A stretch of DNA of 64,000 nucleotides from an uncultured Pseudomonadales bacterium (GTDB lineage: Bacteria > Pseudomonadota > Gammaproteobacteria > Pseudomonadales > Azotimanducaceae): contig OY282519.1 in the NCBI GenBank assembly GCA_958296405.1, positions 434,001 to 498,000 on the forward strand, in the 5' to 3' direction. The notes below the pieces were generated by a model. That model made no database searches. It was not told the origin of the DNA and saw only the letters and a program-made list of their open reading frames with translations. The position numbers and the translations under genes were made by a program. Every line of letters begins with the position of its first letter. The first letter of the stretch is position 1. Positions 37,576 to 46,555 of the stretch are shown here, one piece after another.

Positions 37576-38172
37576 TCACCTCGCCCGCCAAGGCGGCACG
37601 GCATCCCAATCGAACGGTTCGATGCCATCGTCGTTGATGAGCCAGACGGACGCGCTGGCATTGCCGTCTTCGAGCGTGAGGAAGCCGATGGTGCCGTATT
37701 GCGTGTCGTAGTTGTGCGGGTATGTGGCCGAGCCAGGGTTCACGCAGAGGATGCCGTCCACTTCGTTGACGAGTTCCACATGGGTGTCGCCATAGACGAT
37801 CACATCCGGCGTTTGCTCCGGGAAGAAGCGCTCCACCCAACGCGCCACGGTGAAATCCGGCGGTCGCTCCTCGCGGGCGGGAACGTAGTGCGTCAAGCCG
37901 ATTTGCAGCCCTTCCATGGGCAGCGTCCACGCGTAGCGAACCCGTGGGTCTTCCGGCTGCACGGCGCGCCCGCCGGAACCATCCTCGCCGTTGCCGCGCG
38001 CGGCATACACCGGCGCCACCTCTTGCAACGTATCCAGCACCCAGAGTTCGTGGATGTCGCCAGCGTGGAAGATGTAATCCACCCCTTGGAAGGCGTCGTA
38101 CACCTGCGGCCACAGTTCGGCGCGCGCCTCTGGAATGTGTGTATCCGCAATGAGGCCGATCGTTAATGTCAC
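37576..38172 (-). CDS. metallophosphoesterase (YfcE/MJ0936 type)
   Basis: 198 residues with the calcineurin-like metal motifs: IGLIADTHIPE (Asp, His), FHAGDIHE (~41-48), ARGNGED (~63), LTHY and VIVYGDTHVE (~133-142). Family members hydrolyse phosphodiesters; this small group is usually of unknown substrate. GTG 38172 is taken as start because homology begins at once there, although the frame extends far upstream. No ribosome site is evident, so the start is uncertain. It is divergent from the nitroreductase gene. Confidence 0.8.
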   Translation of the reverse strand: MTLTIGLIADTHIPEARAELWPQVYDAFQGVDYIFHAGDIHELWVLDTLQEVAPVYAARGNGEDGSGGRAVQPEDPRVRYAWTLPMEGLQIGLTHYVPAREERPPDFTVARWVERFFPEQTPDVIVYGDTHVELVNEVDGILCVNPGSATYPHNYDTQYGTIGFLTLEDGNASASVWLINDDGIEPFDWDAVPPWRAR

Positions 38173-38365
38173 GGGCAAAACCGGGGCGAAACGGGCTACC
38201 CTACGCGAGGGATGGAGAAACGACAAGCGCGGCACCTTGGCGGGATCTCGGCTTGCGACGGCATTGACAACCCGTTTTTCCTCGGCGCGAACAGGCGGAT
38301 GTTGTTTGGCGCCGCAGAGGCGGCCCCCCTTTTCCGCGTTGATCGCAAGCAGGAGGCACTCATCC

Positions 38366-39034
38366 ATGGAACTCCACGATGTCATGCGCACCGCGTTTGC
38401 GGCGCGCGAGTTCACCGACGAGCCGGTGGGCGACGATGTGTTGCAGCGGGTGCTGGACAACGCCCGCTTCGCGCCGAGCGGCGGCAACCGGCAGGGCTGG
38501 CATGTGATCGTGGTGCGCGACGCCGGCAAGCGCAACGCGCTGCGCCCCCTCATCGAGCCCCCCTTCCGGCGCTACCTCGCGGAAATGCGAGCTGGCGCCA
38601 ATCCGTGGAACACCGTGGCGCCGGCCGAACTCGCCCAAGCGGACATTGACGCGGTGACCGTGCCGAGCGAGTTCATCGCGCGCTTGGTACACGCGCCGGT
38701 GGTGTTGCTCGTCACCGTGGACCTCTCAGTGGTGGCATCCATGGATCGACATCTGCCGCGCATCGGCGTCATCTCCGGCGCCTCCATCTATCCGTTCGTG
38801 TGGAATATCCTGCTCGCCGCCCGCGACGAAGGGCTCGGCGGCACACTCACCACGTTCGTCGCCGCCAAAGAACCGGAAGTGAAGGCGCTGTTCGGCATCC
38901 CGCCGCACCACGCCGTGGCCGCCATGCTCCCCATCGGCAAGCCAGTGAAACAGCTCACGCGGCTGCGCCGCAAGCCAGTGTCGGCGTTTACGACGGTGGA
39001 TGGGTTCGAGGGGGAGGTGTTCGGGGCGGATTGA
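38366..39034 (+). CDS. nitroreductase family FMN oxidoreductase
   Basis: 222 residues. The FMN-binding N-terminus contains RTAFAAREFTDEPVGDDVL and NARFAPSGGNRQGW, where the SGGNRQ segment contacts FMN. The GLGG(T)LTTF motif is at ~155. Members reduce nitro compounds, quinones or flavins with NAD(P)H. AGGAGG at 38351-38356 precedes the ATG at ten-base spacing. It is the last ordinary gene before the restriction-rich stretch. Confidence 0.85.
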   Translation: MELHDVMRTAFAAREFTDEPVGDDVLQRVLDNARFAPSGGNRQGWHVIVVRDAGKRNALRPLIEPPFRRYLAEMRAGANPWNTVAPAELAQADIDAVTVPSEFIARLVHAPVVLLVTVDLSVVASMDRHLPRIGVISGASIYPFVWNILLAARDEGLGGTLTTFVAAKEPEVKALFGIPPHHAVAAMLPIGKPVKQLTRLRRKPVSAFTTVDGFEGEVFGAD

Positions 39035-39054
39035 ATCGCTGGAGGGTAGGGGGA

Positions 39055-39786
39055 ATGCCAATCGTAATGAAAGTCCAAGACCAAAACGGCGGGGCACTTA
39101 AGACATTGGAGGACTGGCAAGCCCTCCATAAACCGATGCATTGGAAGCGCGGGCGCAGCGCCTATGAGGTGGCGAACTTCATCGTCAACCGAAACGGCGC
39201 AGACAAGCTCGCCGGGCGAGTCTCGCAGGTGCTTGGCGATAGGGTGCAGTTCGAGCAGATCACGGCCGAGTGCGAAGTGCGATTCGACTGCTACGGCAAG
39301 GGCAGATGCCACGATCTCGGCATCCGGGGCGCAACGTCGTCCGGTAAGAGCCTGTTCGTCGGCGTAGAGGCCAAGGTCGATGAGCCGTTCGGCTCAAACG
39401 TCGCAGAGGAGTGGCAGAAAGGACAGCAAACCATCGAACGAGGCGAGCGCACACGTTTGCCAGACCGCATACTCGAACTATGCGGCCGATTCCAAGATGG
39501 CCGGGCGATCTCCGAGACAGACGACGTCCGTTATCAGCTAATGCATGGCACGGCTGGCACCGTTGCAGCGGACGCCGATGTTTCGGTGTTCTATGTGGCC
39601 GTCTTCGTAACGGGCGACTACGATCCAACGAAAGGCGAAGCCAACTACGATGACTACACGGAGTTCATACACCGCGCCGGCGGAATCGCAACTGCTCACA
39701 ACGTCATTGGCGCAATGTGCCACACGCTAAGACTTAGTGGGAAGCGGCTAACTGCCATCTACGAATACATCCGCGAAGGGGACTAG
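39055..39786 (+). CDS. unknown protein, possible PD-(D/E)XK-like fold
   Basis: 243 residues, unrecognised with certainty. GGALKTLEDW and KPMHWKRGRSAYEVANFIV lie near the N-terminus. A strand reading LFVGVEAKVDEPFG (~100-113) has a Glu-x-Lys core with an earlier Asp-containing strand (EVRFDCYGKGRC), which would suit a PD-(D/E)XK nuclease fold. No membrane segment or signal. ATG 39055 follows AGGGGG. It stands between the nitroreductase and the frameshifted methylase. Membership in the defence set is inferred from position. Confidence 0.6.
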   Translation: MPIVMKVQDQNGGALKTLEDWQALHKPMHWKRGRSAYEVANFIVNRNGADKLAGRVSQVLGDRVQFEQITAECEVRFDCYGKGRCHDLGIRGATSSGKSLFVGVEAKVDEPFGSNVAEEWQKGQQTIERGERTRLPDRILELCGRFQDGRAISETDDVRYQLMHGTAGTVAADADVSVFYVAVFVTGDYDPTKGEANYDDYTEFIHRAGGIATAHNVIGAMCHTLRLSGKRLTAIYEYIREGD

Positions 39787-39970
39787 CGGCGACCCCTCGT
39801 GCCCTCCGCCCTGCGTTTAGCGGCCTACGGTATCGCCCACAGTGATGGCCATGTTCCTTTTGAGGCATACGTCGTGCCGTACTCCTGTCAGCCATCCTTC
39901 CGGCTTCCATCCAGGAAGCGCGTGACGATGGGCTTTGACAGCCCGCTCGCACAGCCACAAACTCTCCCGC

Positions 39971-41270
39971 ATGGCGAAGAGACATCAAACCCGCGCAGGC
40001 GATTGGGAGAGCATCGTCGGGCGGCTGCAAGAGCTCGTGCTTGCCAACTCCGGCGAGGACGAGTTCCAAGAGATATTCAAGATACTCGTCGCCAAGCTAT
40101 ACGCCGAAAAGTTCGCTTCGCGCGGGCCACGCTTTGGCGTTCGGGAGTCCGCCGCGGCCACGGCGAACCTCGTACACGACTTGCTGGCGAAGGCGACGGC
40201 GCAGTGGCCCGGCATCATCGACGGCGACGCGCGCTCGCGGCTGGCGGACGACCACCTGGCCATCTGCGTACAGGCCATCGCCGGCCACTCGATCTGCGAC
40301 ACGAACTTTGAGGTGCTGGACGGCTTCTTCGAGTTTCTCGTGAGCCGCGTGGCAAAAGGAGCGAAGGGCCAGTACTTCACGCCGCGGCAGGTCGTCGAGT
40401 GCTGCGTGCGCATCGTCAACCCGACGCCGGATGAAACCGTGCTGGATCCGGCGTGTGGTTCCGGTGGATTCCTGCTGCATGTTGCGAACCACAACGCGAG
40501 GCGCTTGAACACATCAGCACAGCGGTATTGCGCGTCCAAGTTATGGGGCTGCGACTTCGACAAGCGCGCCATACAAGTGGCGAAGGCGCTGATGCTTGTG
40601 GCTGGCAACGACCGCGCGAATCTTCATCAACTCAACAGCCTGGCGGTGGCAAACGCCAACGATCTTGTGGACATCGCGGCCAACGGCACCCCCAAGCTGA
40701 CCATCGAAGACTTGATGCGTTCCAAAACTCGCAGATTCCGTGGATTCGACGTGATTCTCACCAATCCGCCTTTCGCGGGCGAGATTCGCGAAACCCACGC
40801 TGCTGAACTGCTACGACATGGCGAAGCGCAACCGTCGCATGGAGCGCGACGTGCTCTTTCTGGAACGCTGCGTGCGGCTGCTCAAGCCCGGCGGGCGCTT
40901 GGGCATCGTGTTGCCCCACAACAAGTTCGGCGGCGCCAGTTGGGCGTACTTGCGAGAGTGGCTAGTGCGGCAGATGCGGGTGGTGGCAGTGCTCGGCCTA
41001 GACCGCAGCGCGTTCCTGCCACACACGCACCAGAAGGCGAGCGTGTTGTTCGGCGTAAAGCGCGACAAGCCGGTGCGCCAGCCGACACGCGAGCCGGTGC
41101 TGTTCGTGCTCAGCGAGGCGTCTGGCAAGGATTCCACCGGCAAGGTTCGCGACAGGCCCGGCGCATTGCCAGACCATCCGGCATGGGTTCGCGCCGATCA
41201 TGATTTCGAAGGCGTCGTCGATCGGGTTGCGGAGTTCACCCATACGCACAGCGTCGGATGGAGTGCTTAA
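39971..41270 (+). pseudogene. N6-adenine DNA methylase (HsdM-like), broken by a single-base frameshift
   Basis: Part 1 (39971 to about 40793) carries KGQYFTPRQVVECCVRIV, the SAM motif DPACGSGGFLLHVA and the catalytic NPPF (FDVILTNPPFAGEIRE). Part 2 continues in the next frame from about 40794: LLNCYDMAKRNRRMERD, LKPGGRLGIVLPHNKFGG, to the stop at 41268-41270. Removing one A from AAA at 40791-40793 joins the parts into a smooth 432-residue protein. The frameshift falls right after the catalytic motif, so the gene is either inactivated, phase-switched or a sequencing error. The specificity-subunit gene follows without a gap. No R subunit is adjacent. Confidence 0.85.
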
Positions 41271-41975
41271 GTGGCCATCGCAGCGATTGTGGACATCGCC
41301 CGGCTGGACGACGGTTGGATTCTCGCCCCCGAGCGCTACGACCCGCGTCGTCGTCGCGCCGAGAACGTTGGCCCGTGCGTCGGCGATTTCGTTCATGTCC
41401 GACGCGACACCGTCACCGCCAAGGCCGACCCAGAGCGGAAGTTCCTCGTTTTCGATACGGGCGATGCCAAGGACGGCATCATCGCGGTGAGCAAGCCACC
41501 TGTTGCCGGTTCTCAAATCCGCAGCGCGAAGAAGCGCATCCGCCCACGCCAAGTAATCGTTTCACGCCTTCGCCCGTATCTGCGCCAAGTAGCGTGGGTC
41601 GACCCCGGCCTGCTGGCCGACCCGGCACCTTTGGCCGGCGAGGGCGACGGAGCTGCTAGCGAGACGGGGCCGGCCGTCGAGCTGACCTGCAGCACAGAGT
41701 TCTTCGTGCTCGAATCCATAGACGGTGCCAGCATCGCGTTTCTGGTGCCGTTCCTACTGAGCACACCCGTCCAAGCCGTTCTATCCGCGGCACAGGAAGG
41801 CGGCCATCACCCCCGATTCAACGAGCGAACGTTGACGACCCTGCCCATCCCGGTGTCGTTGGCCGAGCAGGCGCAGGAACTCTCCGTCCGGGTTGAGCAG
41901 GTCGTGATGCAAGCACGCGAAGCGTATGCGGCCCTTCGAGGCACGGTGATGACGGCAGACAGCCTGCAACACTGA
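41271..41975 (+). CDS. type I restriction S-subunit-like protein with a single recognition domain
   Basis: 234 residues, about half the size of a normal HsdS. It has one target-recognition-like domain (VGDFVHVRRDTVTA; RPRQVIVSRLRPYLRQVAW; ELTCSTEFFVL) and a C-terminal coiled-coil helix (LAEQAQELSVRVEQVVMQA). Such half-size subunits can dimerise to specify DNA sites. It starts with GTG directly after the methylase TAA, so the pair is one unit. It probably guided the frameshifted methylase. Confidence 0.75.
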   Translation: MAIAAIVDIARLDDGWILAPERYDPRRRRAENVGPCVGDFVHVRRDTVTAKADPERKFLVFDTGDAKDGIIAVSKPPVAGSQIRSAKKRIRPRQVIVSRLRPYLRQVAWVDPGLLADPAPLAGEGDGAASETGPAVELTCSTEFFVLESIDGASIAFLVPFLLSTPVQAVLSAAQEGGHHPRFNERTLTTLPIPVSLAEQAQELSVRVEQVVMQAREAYAALRGTVMTADSLQH

Positions 41976-42073
41976 TGCCCGACAAGGTAGATGTCGACAT
42001 GCTGCGCTCGCTGGATTCAGAGGCCGCACCGCGCGGCAAGACCGCAGCGAGCCGCTGCCACATGGCACCATAG
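41975..42073 (+). other. 32-codon ORF coupled to the S-like gene, perhaps a truncated third gene
   Basis: ATG at 41975 shares its A with the TGA stop of the S-like gene (TGATG). The frame reads MPDKVDVDMLRSLDSEAAP and stops at 42071-42073. The coupling looks designed, but the product is very short, so this may be the stump of a longer gene cut off at the junction with the minus-strand operon. 42074-42164 holds nothing else. Confidence 0.35.
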
Positions 42074-42164
42074 CACTTTAGCCAAATGCAGTATCCCGAT
42101 GCGTGACGGCCGGTACGCTATCGCAATGAGGATCCAAGACCGGAAAAGCAAGTCGCCCGGCGCT

Positions 42165-43058
42165 TCACGGAGAGTGAATGTAATCGGTAAAGCGACGCTG
42201 CCACTCATCAATCTTGTGAATCCCTTGATCGTACAGCCCGTAGCCCATGAAACTCGCAGTGGCGATACACAGCTCCGCGTGATCGCTCTTGGGATGAAAC
42301 ATCAGTATATCACGCAGTGTCTCACTTTCGGGATCGTGATTGACAAATACCAGTAGCAACATCGGTTTTTCGTCGCTGAACGTACCCAGATCTTTCCCGC
42401 AATCAATGAGCCCCAAGCTTCGTTTCTGGTTAAAAACTCCTACCATTTCCTGTTTCAAACTATACACTCTAGTTTGGTCAGACAGATAGTGGTCTATGTC
42501 GCTAACATGCTTTCGAACCCCTGCGTTGCGTCCTAGCGCTCTGTCTCCATATTTCATTTCAACGAAAACGAGTCGGTGGTCATTAGACTGTTTTCGGCTT
42601 ACGCTCTTCGACGGCCAACTTACTCCAATCAAGTCAAACTGCCCTCGTCTGCTCCGGTATTCTGGGTCTCTGCTCTGGTATTCAATGTCACAGACGTAGT
42701 AGTCCGTACTTCTCGCGATTTTTCCGAAGTTGTTTTCCCGCAGGAGAGTTTGCTGGGACTCCCTCTCGTTGTTTTCTTTTCGGTCTATCTCCTGCTTCAG
42801 TTTAGGCCTAGCTCTAAGCCAAGCATCAATGCTCTCCCTCTCTCCCGGGAGTGTAATCTGGGACTTAGCCCTGAAGGAGGTCTTGTACCCACTGCCAGTC
42901 CGCTCCACCCTCATCAGGTTTCTCCCTCGATAATAGACATTGATGTAATGTCCTCTCAACTCAAGACAAAGGCTCGGGTCGGACTTGACCGTATCTGTGA
43001 GCTGAGCTAGCTCTCCTTCCTTCAGGTCCTTCAAAAAAGCATCGTTGAGTGTGCGCAT
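42165..43058 (-). CDS. PD-(D/E)XK nuclease-like protein, last gene of methylase operon
   Basis: 297 residues, family not recognised by name. A nuclease core is visible as RGQFDLIGVSWPS (Asp142) and LVFVEMKYGDRA (Glu167-x-Lys169). Upstream is a helix-rich charged region (LKQEIDRKENNERESQQ). The ATG at 43058 is used; an in-frame GTG at 43094 would overlap the upstream gene by 20 bases. Codon use is visibly more AT-rich than in the metabolic genes, which suggests recent acquisition. It would be the second nuclease of the operon. Confidence 0.65.
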   Translation of the reverse strand: MRTLNDAFLKDLKEGELAQLTDTVKSDPSLCLELRGHYINVYYRGRNLMRVERTGSGYKTSFRAKSQITLPGERESIDAWLRARPKLKQEIDRKENNERESQQTLLRENNFGKIARSTDYYVCDIEYQSRDPEYRSRRGQFDLIGVSWPSKSVSRKQSNDHRLVFVEMKYGDRALGRNAGVRKHVSDIDHYLSDQTRVYSLKQEMVGVFNQKRSLGLIDCGKDLGTFSDEKPMLLLVFVNHDPESETLRDILMFHPKSDHAELCIATASFMGYGLYDQGIHKIDEWQRRFTDYIHSP

Positions 43059-43074
43059 TCTCACTTTGTGCTTC

Positions 43075-44022
43075 CTAGAGTTGGTAGCGATCACGCATAT
43101 ACGTTGTCCAGTCGGTCAGTCCTTCGGCTTCACCGACACCTATGATCTTTGACGCGGGGAAAGTCGGGGCCGCGCCCGCATCTGGCAAGAGGTGTCTCCA
43201 CTCCTCCCAAAGCGGGGCTATGTCAGAATTGTCATCGTGCTGGCACAGGGCGAACCATGCCTTCTCCACCACGTCCTCCTGTTCGAGAGCACGGGCGATG
43301 GCGAGATTCCGCATTGGTTGCTGCATGTCATAGGCGAAAGGACATGGGCCGCTCAGGTCGGTGTGGGGGAAGGCGGCCCGAACACTGCCGTGACTCGTCG
43401 CGAAAATGTCCCAATAACGCCGATCCCGTTGCTTTCGATACGGCCTATGAAGGTAGCAGTCGGTCGGGGCTTTTAGGAAGAGTTCGGCAGATTTACAGAC
43501 GTCTCGCCGACGGTTTCCACGGCTCTCGCGTCCGTTGCAATGTGTGAAGCTCTCTTCACTCAGCTTCACCTCCACTAGCACCACGGCGCGGCGACCGTTG
43601 TCCAGCCGGCCCCAGAGTACGACGTCAACCGCGGTCGCACACTCGTCGCCAACGGGATACTCGCCATCGAGTTCACAGAGCAAGTCACCGGGAGGCACCC
43701 ACTCGAAACGCACCTTGTCTATGGCCAGATGGACGCCGAGAGTCTCGCCAACATACTCGGATAGCCGCGTTCGGCTTCCTTCTCGAAACGGCAAGAACAG
43801 GTTGAATGCAAACGTCTGAGAGCTGAGTATGTGATTGGCATGGCTGTGGAACTTCACGGAATCAGCGAGCACTGCCTTCTCGGCCAGCTCACGATAGTCG
43901 GCATGAATTCCGTGAGTCCAGTTGGCCCACATGATCGGGCGTCTCCCAACTTCATCGCTCCACGCCATCATGCGCTCTCGCATGGCGTCCGCGAATGGCG
44001 TTGGGCGGTCGCGGCGCGTCAC
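43075..44022 (-). CDS. putative restriction endonuclease (PGN_0703-like PD-(D/E)XK)
   Basis: 315 residues. SSQTFAFNLFLPF (~68-80), then ECATAVDVVLWG (Asp133) and AVVLVEVKLSEESFT (Glu151-x-Lys153), form a PD-(D/E)XK core. Later come GPCPFAYDMQQPMRNLAIA and four spaced Cys/His that may bind metal. The pattern resembles the PGN_0703 family of putative restriction enzymes, from memory. GTG 44022 overlaps the stop of the small upstream gene (GTGA), so translation is coupled. Together with the methylase two genes upstream it makes a plausible restriction-modification pair. Confidence 0.65.
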   Translation of the reverse strand: MTRRDRPTPFADAMRERMMAWSDEVGRRPIMWANWTHGIHADYRELAEKAVLADSVKFHSHANHILSSQTFAFNLFLPFREGSRTRLSEYVGETLGVHLAIDKVRFEWVPPGDLLCELDGEYPVGDECATAVDVVLWGRLDNGRRAVVLVEVKLSEESFTHCNGRESRGNRRRDVCKSAELFLKAPTDCYLHRPYRKQRDRRYWDIFATSHGSVRAAFPHTDLSGPCPFAYDMQQPMRNLAIARALEQEDVVEKAWFALCQHDDNSDIAPLWEEWRHLLPDAGAAPTFPASKIIGVGEAEGLTDWTTYMRDRYQL

Positions 44023-44231
44023 GCCGGCTCCCGCTGTTGCGACCAAGCGAAGCCCTTAAACATGCCTTCCAGCCGCGCCATGCGCTCGCGCAGTTCGCCA
44101 ACCTCCTTGCGTACGAGCGCCAGTTCCCAACGAACGCCGGACAGCGCCGACAGGATCAGCCCCGCCACCGTCGCGACAACGGCGAGCATCGTCGCCCCGA
44201 CTGCCAGCGCCGCTGCCAACTCCGCGCTCAT
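44019..44231 (-). CDS. small membrane protein with coiled-coil tail
   Basis: 70 residues: one membrane helix (~6-30, AALAVGATMLAVVATVAGLI) followed by a basic/acidic helix (LVRKEVGELRERMARLEGM) that should form a coiled coil. No family is recognised. It lies between the methylase and the first nuclease and shares a GTGA overlap with the latter. A membrane-anchored component is unusual in a restriction-modification operon. ATG 44231 is chosen since homologous-looking helix text starts there. Confidence 0.6.
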   Translation of the reverse strand: MSAELAAALAVGATMLAVVATVAGLILSALSGVRWELALVRKEVGELRERMARLEGMFKGFAWSQQREPA

Positions 44232-44329
44232 GACGCAAGCATACTGCTCACTTAGGCTCAGATGCGGACAGAGTTCGTCCGGCGCGAATCCGGCGCACCA
44301 ACAGCTGGCCGGTTCCGGCCCCCAGCACC

Positions 44330-45880
44330 TCACTCGTCATAGTGCCGCCACGAGCGCATCAGCGCCACGGATTCCTCGATCTCAGCGTCGGGTTCCACGA
44401 ACGCCCCGGCAAGCGGCAGGATCACGCGGGCGGCCTCTCGGAGTTCCAGCTTGAGCATGCCGCCGCCCAAGGGGTGCCCTTCCAGTTCGCAGCTGAGCCG
44501 GGCCAAGGGTGTTTGCCAAGCATCCAAGAGGTCATCCGCCGAGGCCGAGCAGCGCAGGCGCACGCCGTGCAGCGTGTTGGTGGAGGATGCGCCGGCAGCG
44601 TTGCGAACCAGATTCGGCGCACGGCCCGCCATGTAGGTGAGAAAGAAATCTGGCACGCGCACATCCGGCACGGCGTACCACGGCGTGCGGCACCGGCACT
44701 TGTACGCTTGGCGCGCGCGCCTGCCAGCATCGCTGCCCAGATAGCGCTGCACCCGGGCCGGCACCGCAGCCCCCTTGGGGATGCGCAACAGCAGCATCGG
44801 GTTGTCGTTGCGGCGCCAGCGGTCCACGGTTCCGAGCGTGAGTTCTCGCTCTGGCAGCAGGCGCCCGCTGCGTACCGTGGGTTGCAGGAGCGCGTCTGGG
44901 ATGCCCGCGCTTGCGGCGGTCGATGGCGTGAGGTGAAAGAAATCGTTGGCGCCGCTCACATAGCCGAGGTCGATGGCAGCTAAGGCCCCGAGGCGCGAAG
45001 GAGCGGCCCGTCTCTGCGTTGACATGCTGGCAACAGCGTCGGCAGCCATTGGCGAAGACGTGCCATCTGCCGCGCTCGCGGCCGCCAAATACAGTGCTCG
45101 CGCCGGCGGTGTCAGCAGGTAGGGCCGGAGGCGGCGGCGCCATGCGTCTCGCCACTCGCCCACGTCAACGCGGACTTGTGGGTGCGGCAGCGCTTCTTCG
45201 GGCCGAATGGCATCCACCGCGGCGAAACCGATCTGGCAGGTCGCTCCGCCGAAACCATCCGCGAACGCCAGCCAGCAATCCTCTGAGAGGTGCGGAAACA
45301 GCTTCCGCCGCACGGCGATGATGCGGACTTCCCGAAATCGGCCAACCAAGTATTCCAAGAGGGGGCCGGCATAAGGAGCGTGGCCAATGGCCGCGGGCAC
45401 CACAAAGGCCAAGCGCCCACCGGGCCGCAGCAGGCTCGAAGCCGCCACCAGAAAGGGCGCCCACGAAGCCGTGAGGCCAGAGAACCGGACGCCGAGTTCC
45501 GCGCACAGTTCCAGCGCGCGGCGGCGCACGTCGCCGGCGAACGTTTGGTAACGAATGAACGGTGGATTGCCGACCACGCAGTCGAACCGTTCGCCAGTCT
45601 GCCGGGCCCGTTGCGCCCACGCGAAGAACTCCTCGTTGTGGATGTGCGCCAGCGGTGCCCGCTCGCTGGCCGCAGCCGCCGCGCGCGCGTCGCGCTCGAC
45701 GCCGCTGCCATTGGCGTGATGCGCAAGGAAACGTCCGTCTCCACAGGAAGGATCCAGCAATCGGTCTGCCGGCGAGCGCACCGCAGCGCGCACCAGCATG
45801 GCCGCCACAGCCTCTGGGGTGTAGTAGGCGCCGTCTCGCTTGCAAGCTCGCGCCTCGGCCTTCGCTTCGGAGTGTTCCAA
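44330..45880 (-). CDS. N6-adenine DNA methyltransferase (class I)
   Basis: 516 residues. GAYYTPEAVAAMLV (~17-30) leads to the SAM motif DPSCGDGRFLAHH (~43-55) and the catalytic motif VGNPPFIRYQ (~103-112). The remainder is a long C-terminal recognition part (YVSGANDFFHLTP, then LTYMAGRAPNLVRN). This layout resembles Eco57I/BseRI-type methylases of type II and some phage-defence methylases. It is first in the operon methylase, small membrane protein, nuclease, nuclease. The frame is intact, unlike the neighbouring HsdM-like gene. Confidence 0.85.
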   Translation of the reverse strand: MEHSEAKAEARACKRDGAYYTPEAVAAMLVRAAVRSPADRLLDPSCGDGRFLAHHANGSGVERDARAAAAASERAPLAHIHNEEFFAWAQRARQTGERFDCVVGNPPFIRYQTFAGDVRRRALELCAELGVRFSGLTASWAPFLVAASSLLRPGGRLAFVVPAAIGHAPYAGPLLEYLVGRFREVRIIAVRRKLFPHLSEDCWLAFADGFGGATCQIGFAAVDAIRPEEALPHPQVRVDVGEWRDAWRRRLRPYLLTPPARALYLAAASAADGTSSPMAADAVASMSTQRRAAPSRLGALAAIDLGYVSGANDFFHLTPSTAASAGIPDALLQPTVRSGRLLPERELTLGTVDRWRRNDNPMLLLRIPKGAAVPARVQRYLGSDAGRRARQAYKCRCRTPWYAVPDVRVPDFFLTYMAGRAPNLVRNAAGASSTNTLHGVRLRCSASADDLLDAWQTPLARLSCELEGHPLGGGMLKLELREAARVILPLAGAFVEPDAEIEESVALMRSWRHYDE

Positions 45881-46093
45881 CAGACATTGATGCGGCGATT
45901 GAATTGCTGATTGTACTCACAGTATCCTGCTGATGGCACCCCCCGCAGTGCCAGCGCCTCATCCACGCTTCGACGGCGACCTCGTCGTCATCCACGAGGC
46001 GCTCCCCCAGGCCGCGTGCGACGCCCTGCAGTCCGTCTCTGACCGCATGCAGAGCTACCGCAAGCGCAACCGGTACTACCACTTTGCGCTGGC
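45881..46093. other. intergenic region between methylase and transposase remnant, with an orphan ORF start
   Basis: On the plus strand a frame from 45933 reads FDGDLVVIHEALPQAAC, then SYRKRNRYYHFALAWR, and then runs out of sense where the transposase remnant begins. It may be the first 50-55 codons of a gene interrupted by the insertion sequence. No homology was recognised. The methylase promoter should also lie here. Confidence 0.4.
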
Positions 46094-46326
46094 GTGGCGA
46101 TGCGACCGGGCCTGCGGCGGCAGCTGGAGCCCGGCGGCGAGGCGGCGCTGCGGGAGAAGGGGAAGGCGTCGGTCCGCGCCAAGGCGGAGCACCCATTCTT
46201 TTACGTGAAGCGGATGTTCGGCTACGGCAAGGCGCGCTGCCGGGGCTTCACAAGAGCGCGCAGCGGATCGCGGTGCTGCTGGGCTTCGCCAACCTGCTGA
46301 TCGCCGAGCGGAGTCTGGCCGCCTGA
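46094..46326 (+). pseudogene. C-terminal remnant of an IS5-family transposase
   Basis: The frame gives VRAKAEHPFFYVKRMFGYGK, the conserved end of the IS5 DDE domain (with the E of the triad). After a one-base loss near 46243 it continues in another frame as LHKSAQRIAVLLGFANLL to a stop at 46324-46326. Only the last ~75 codons remain, with a frameshift, so it is inactive. It lies between the methylase operon and the AbiE pair. Confidence 0.75.
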
Positions 46327-46519
46327 GCGTGGCGCCCGTGCGCCCGGAGGGCGGGGAAAACGCCGGAAACGCGCCTTTTTTCGACCCTTCGGCACGGAAT
46401 CGCCGCCAAAGCCGCCTCTGGGCCACTTCCGGCGGTCGATCGGCGCACCGTTCAGACCTTCCTCAGGGCTTGGGCGCAGCGCGGCTGCAATCCAGCTTAG
46501 GGGATTTCCGCCCGCCAAA

Positions 46520-46548
46520 CACCCTTAAATGGGTGGTTTGTGTAGATT
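46520..46548 (+). promoter_or_regulatory. putative abiE promoter with inverted repeat
   Basis: The inverted repeat CACCC-TTAAAT-GGGTG (46520-46535) lies upstream of TAGATT (46543-46548), a possible -10 only seven bases before the AbiEi ATG. AbiEi antitoxins are known to repress their own operons by binding inverted repeats, so this is a candidate operator. The repeat arms are short. Confidence 0.35.
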
Positions 46549-46555
46549 TGTCGCC

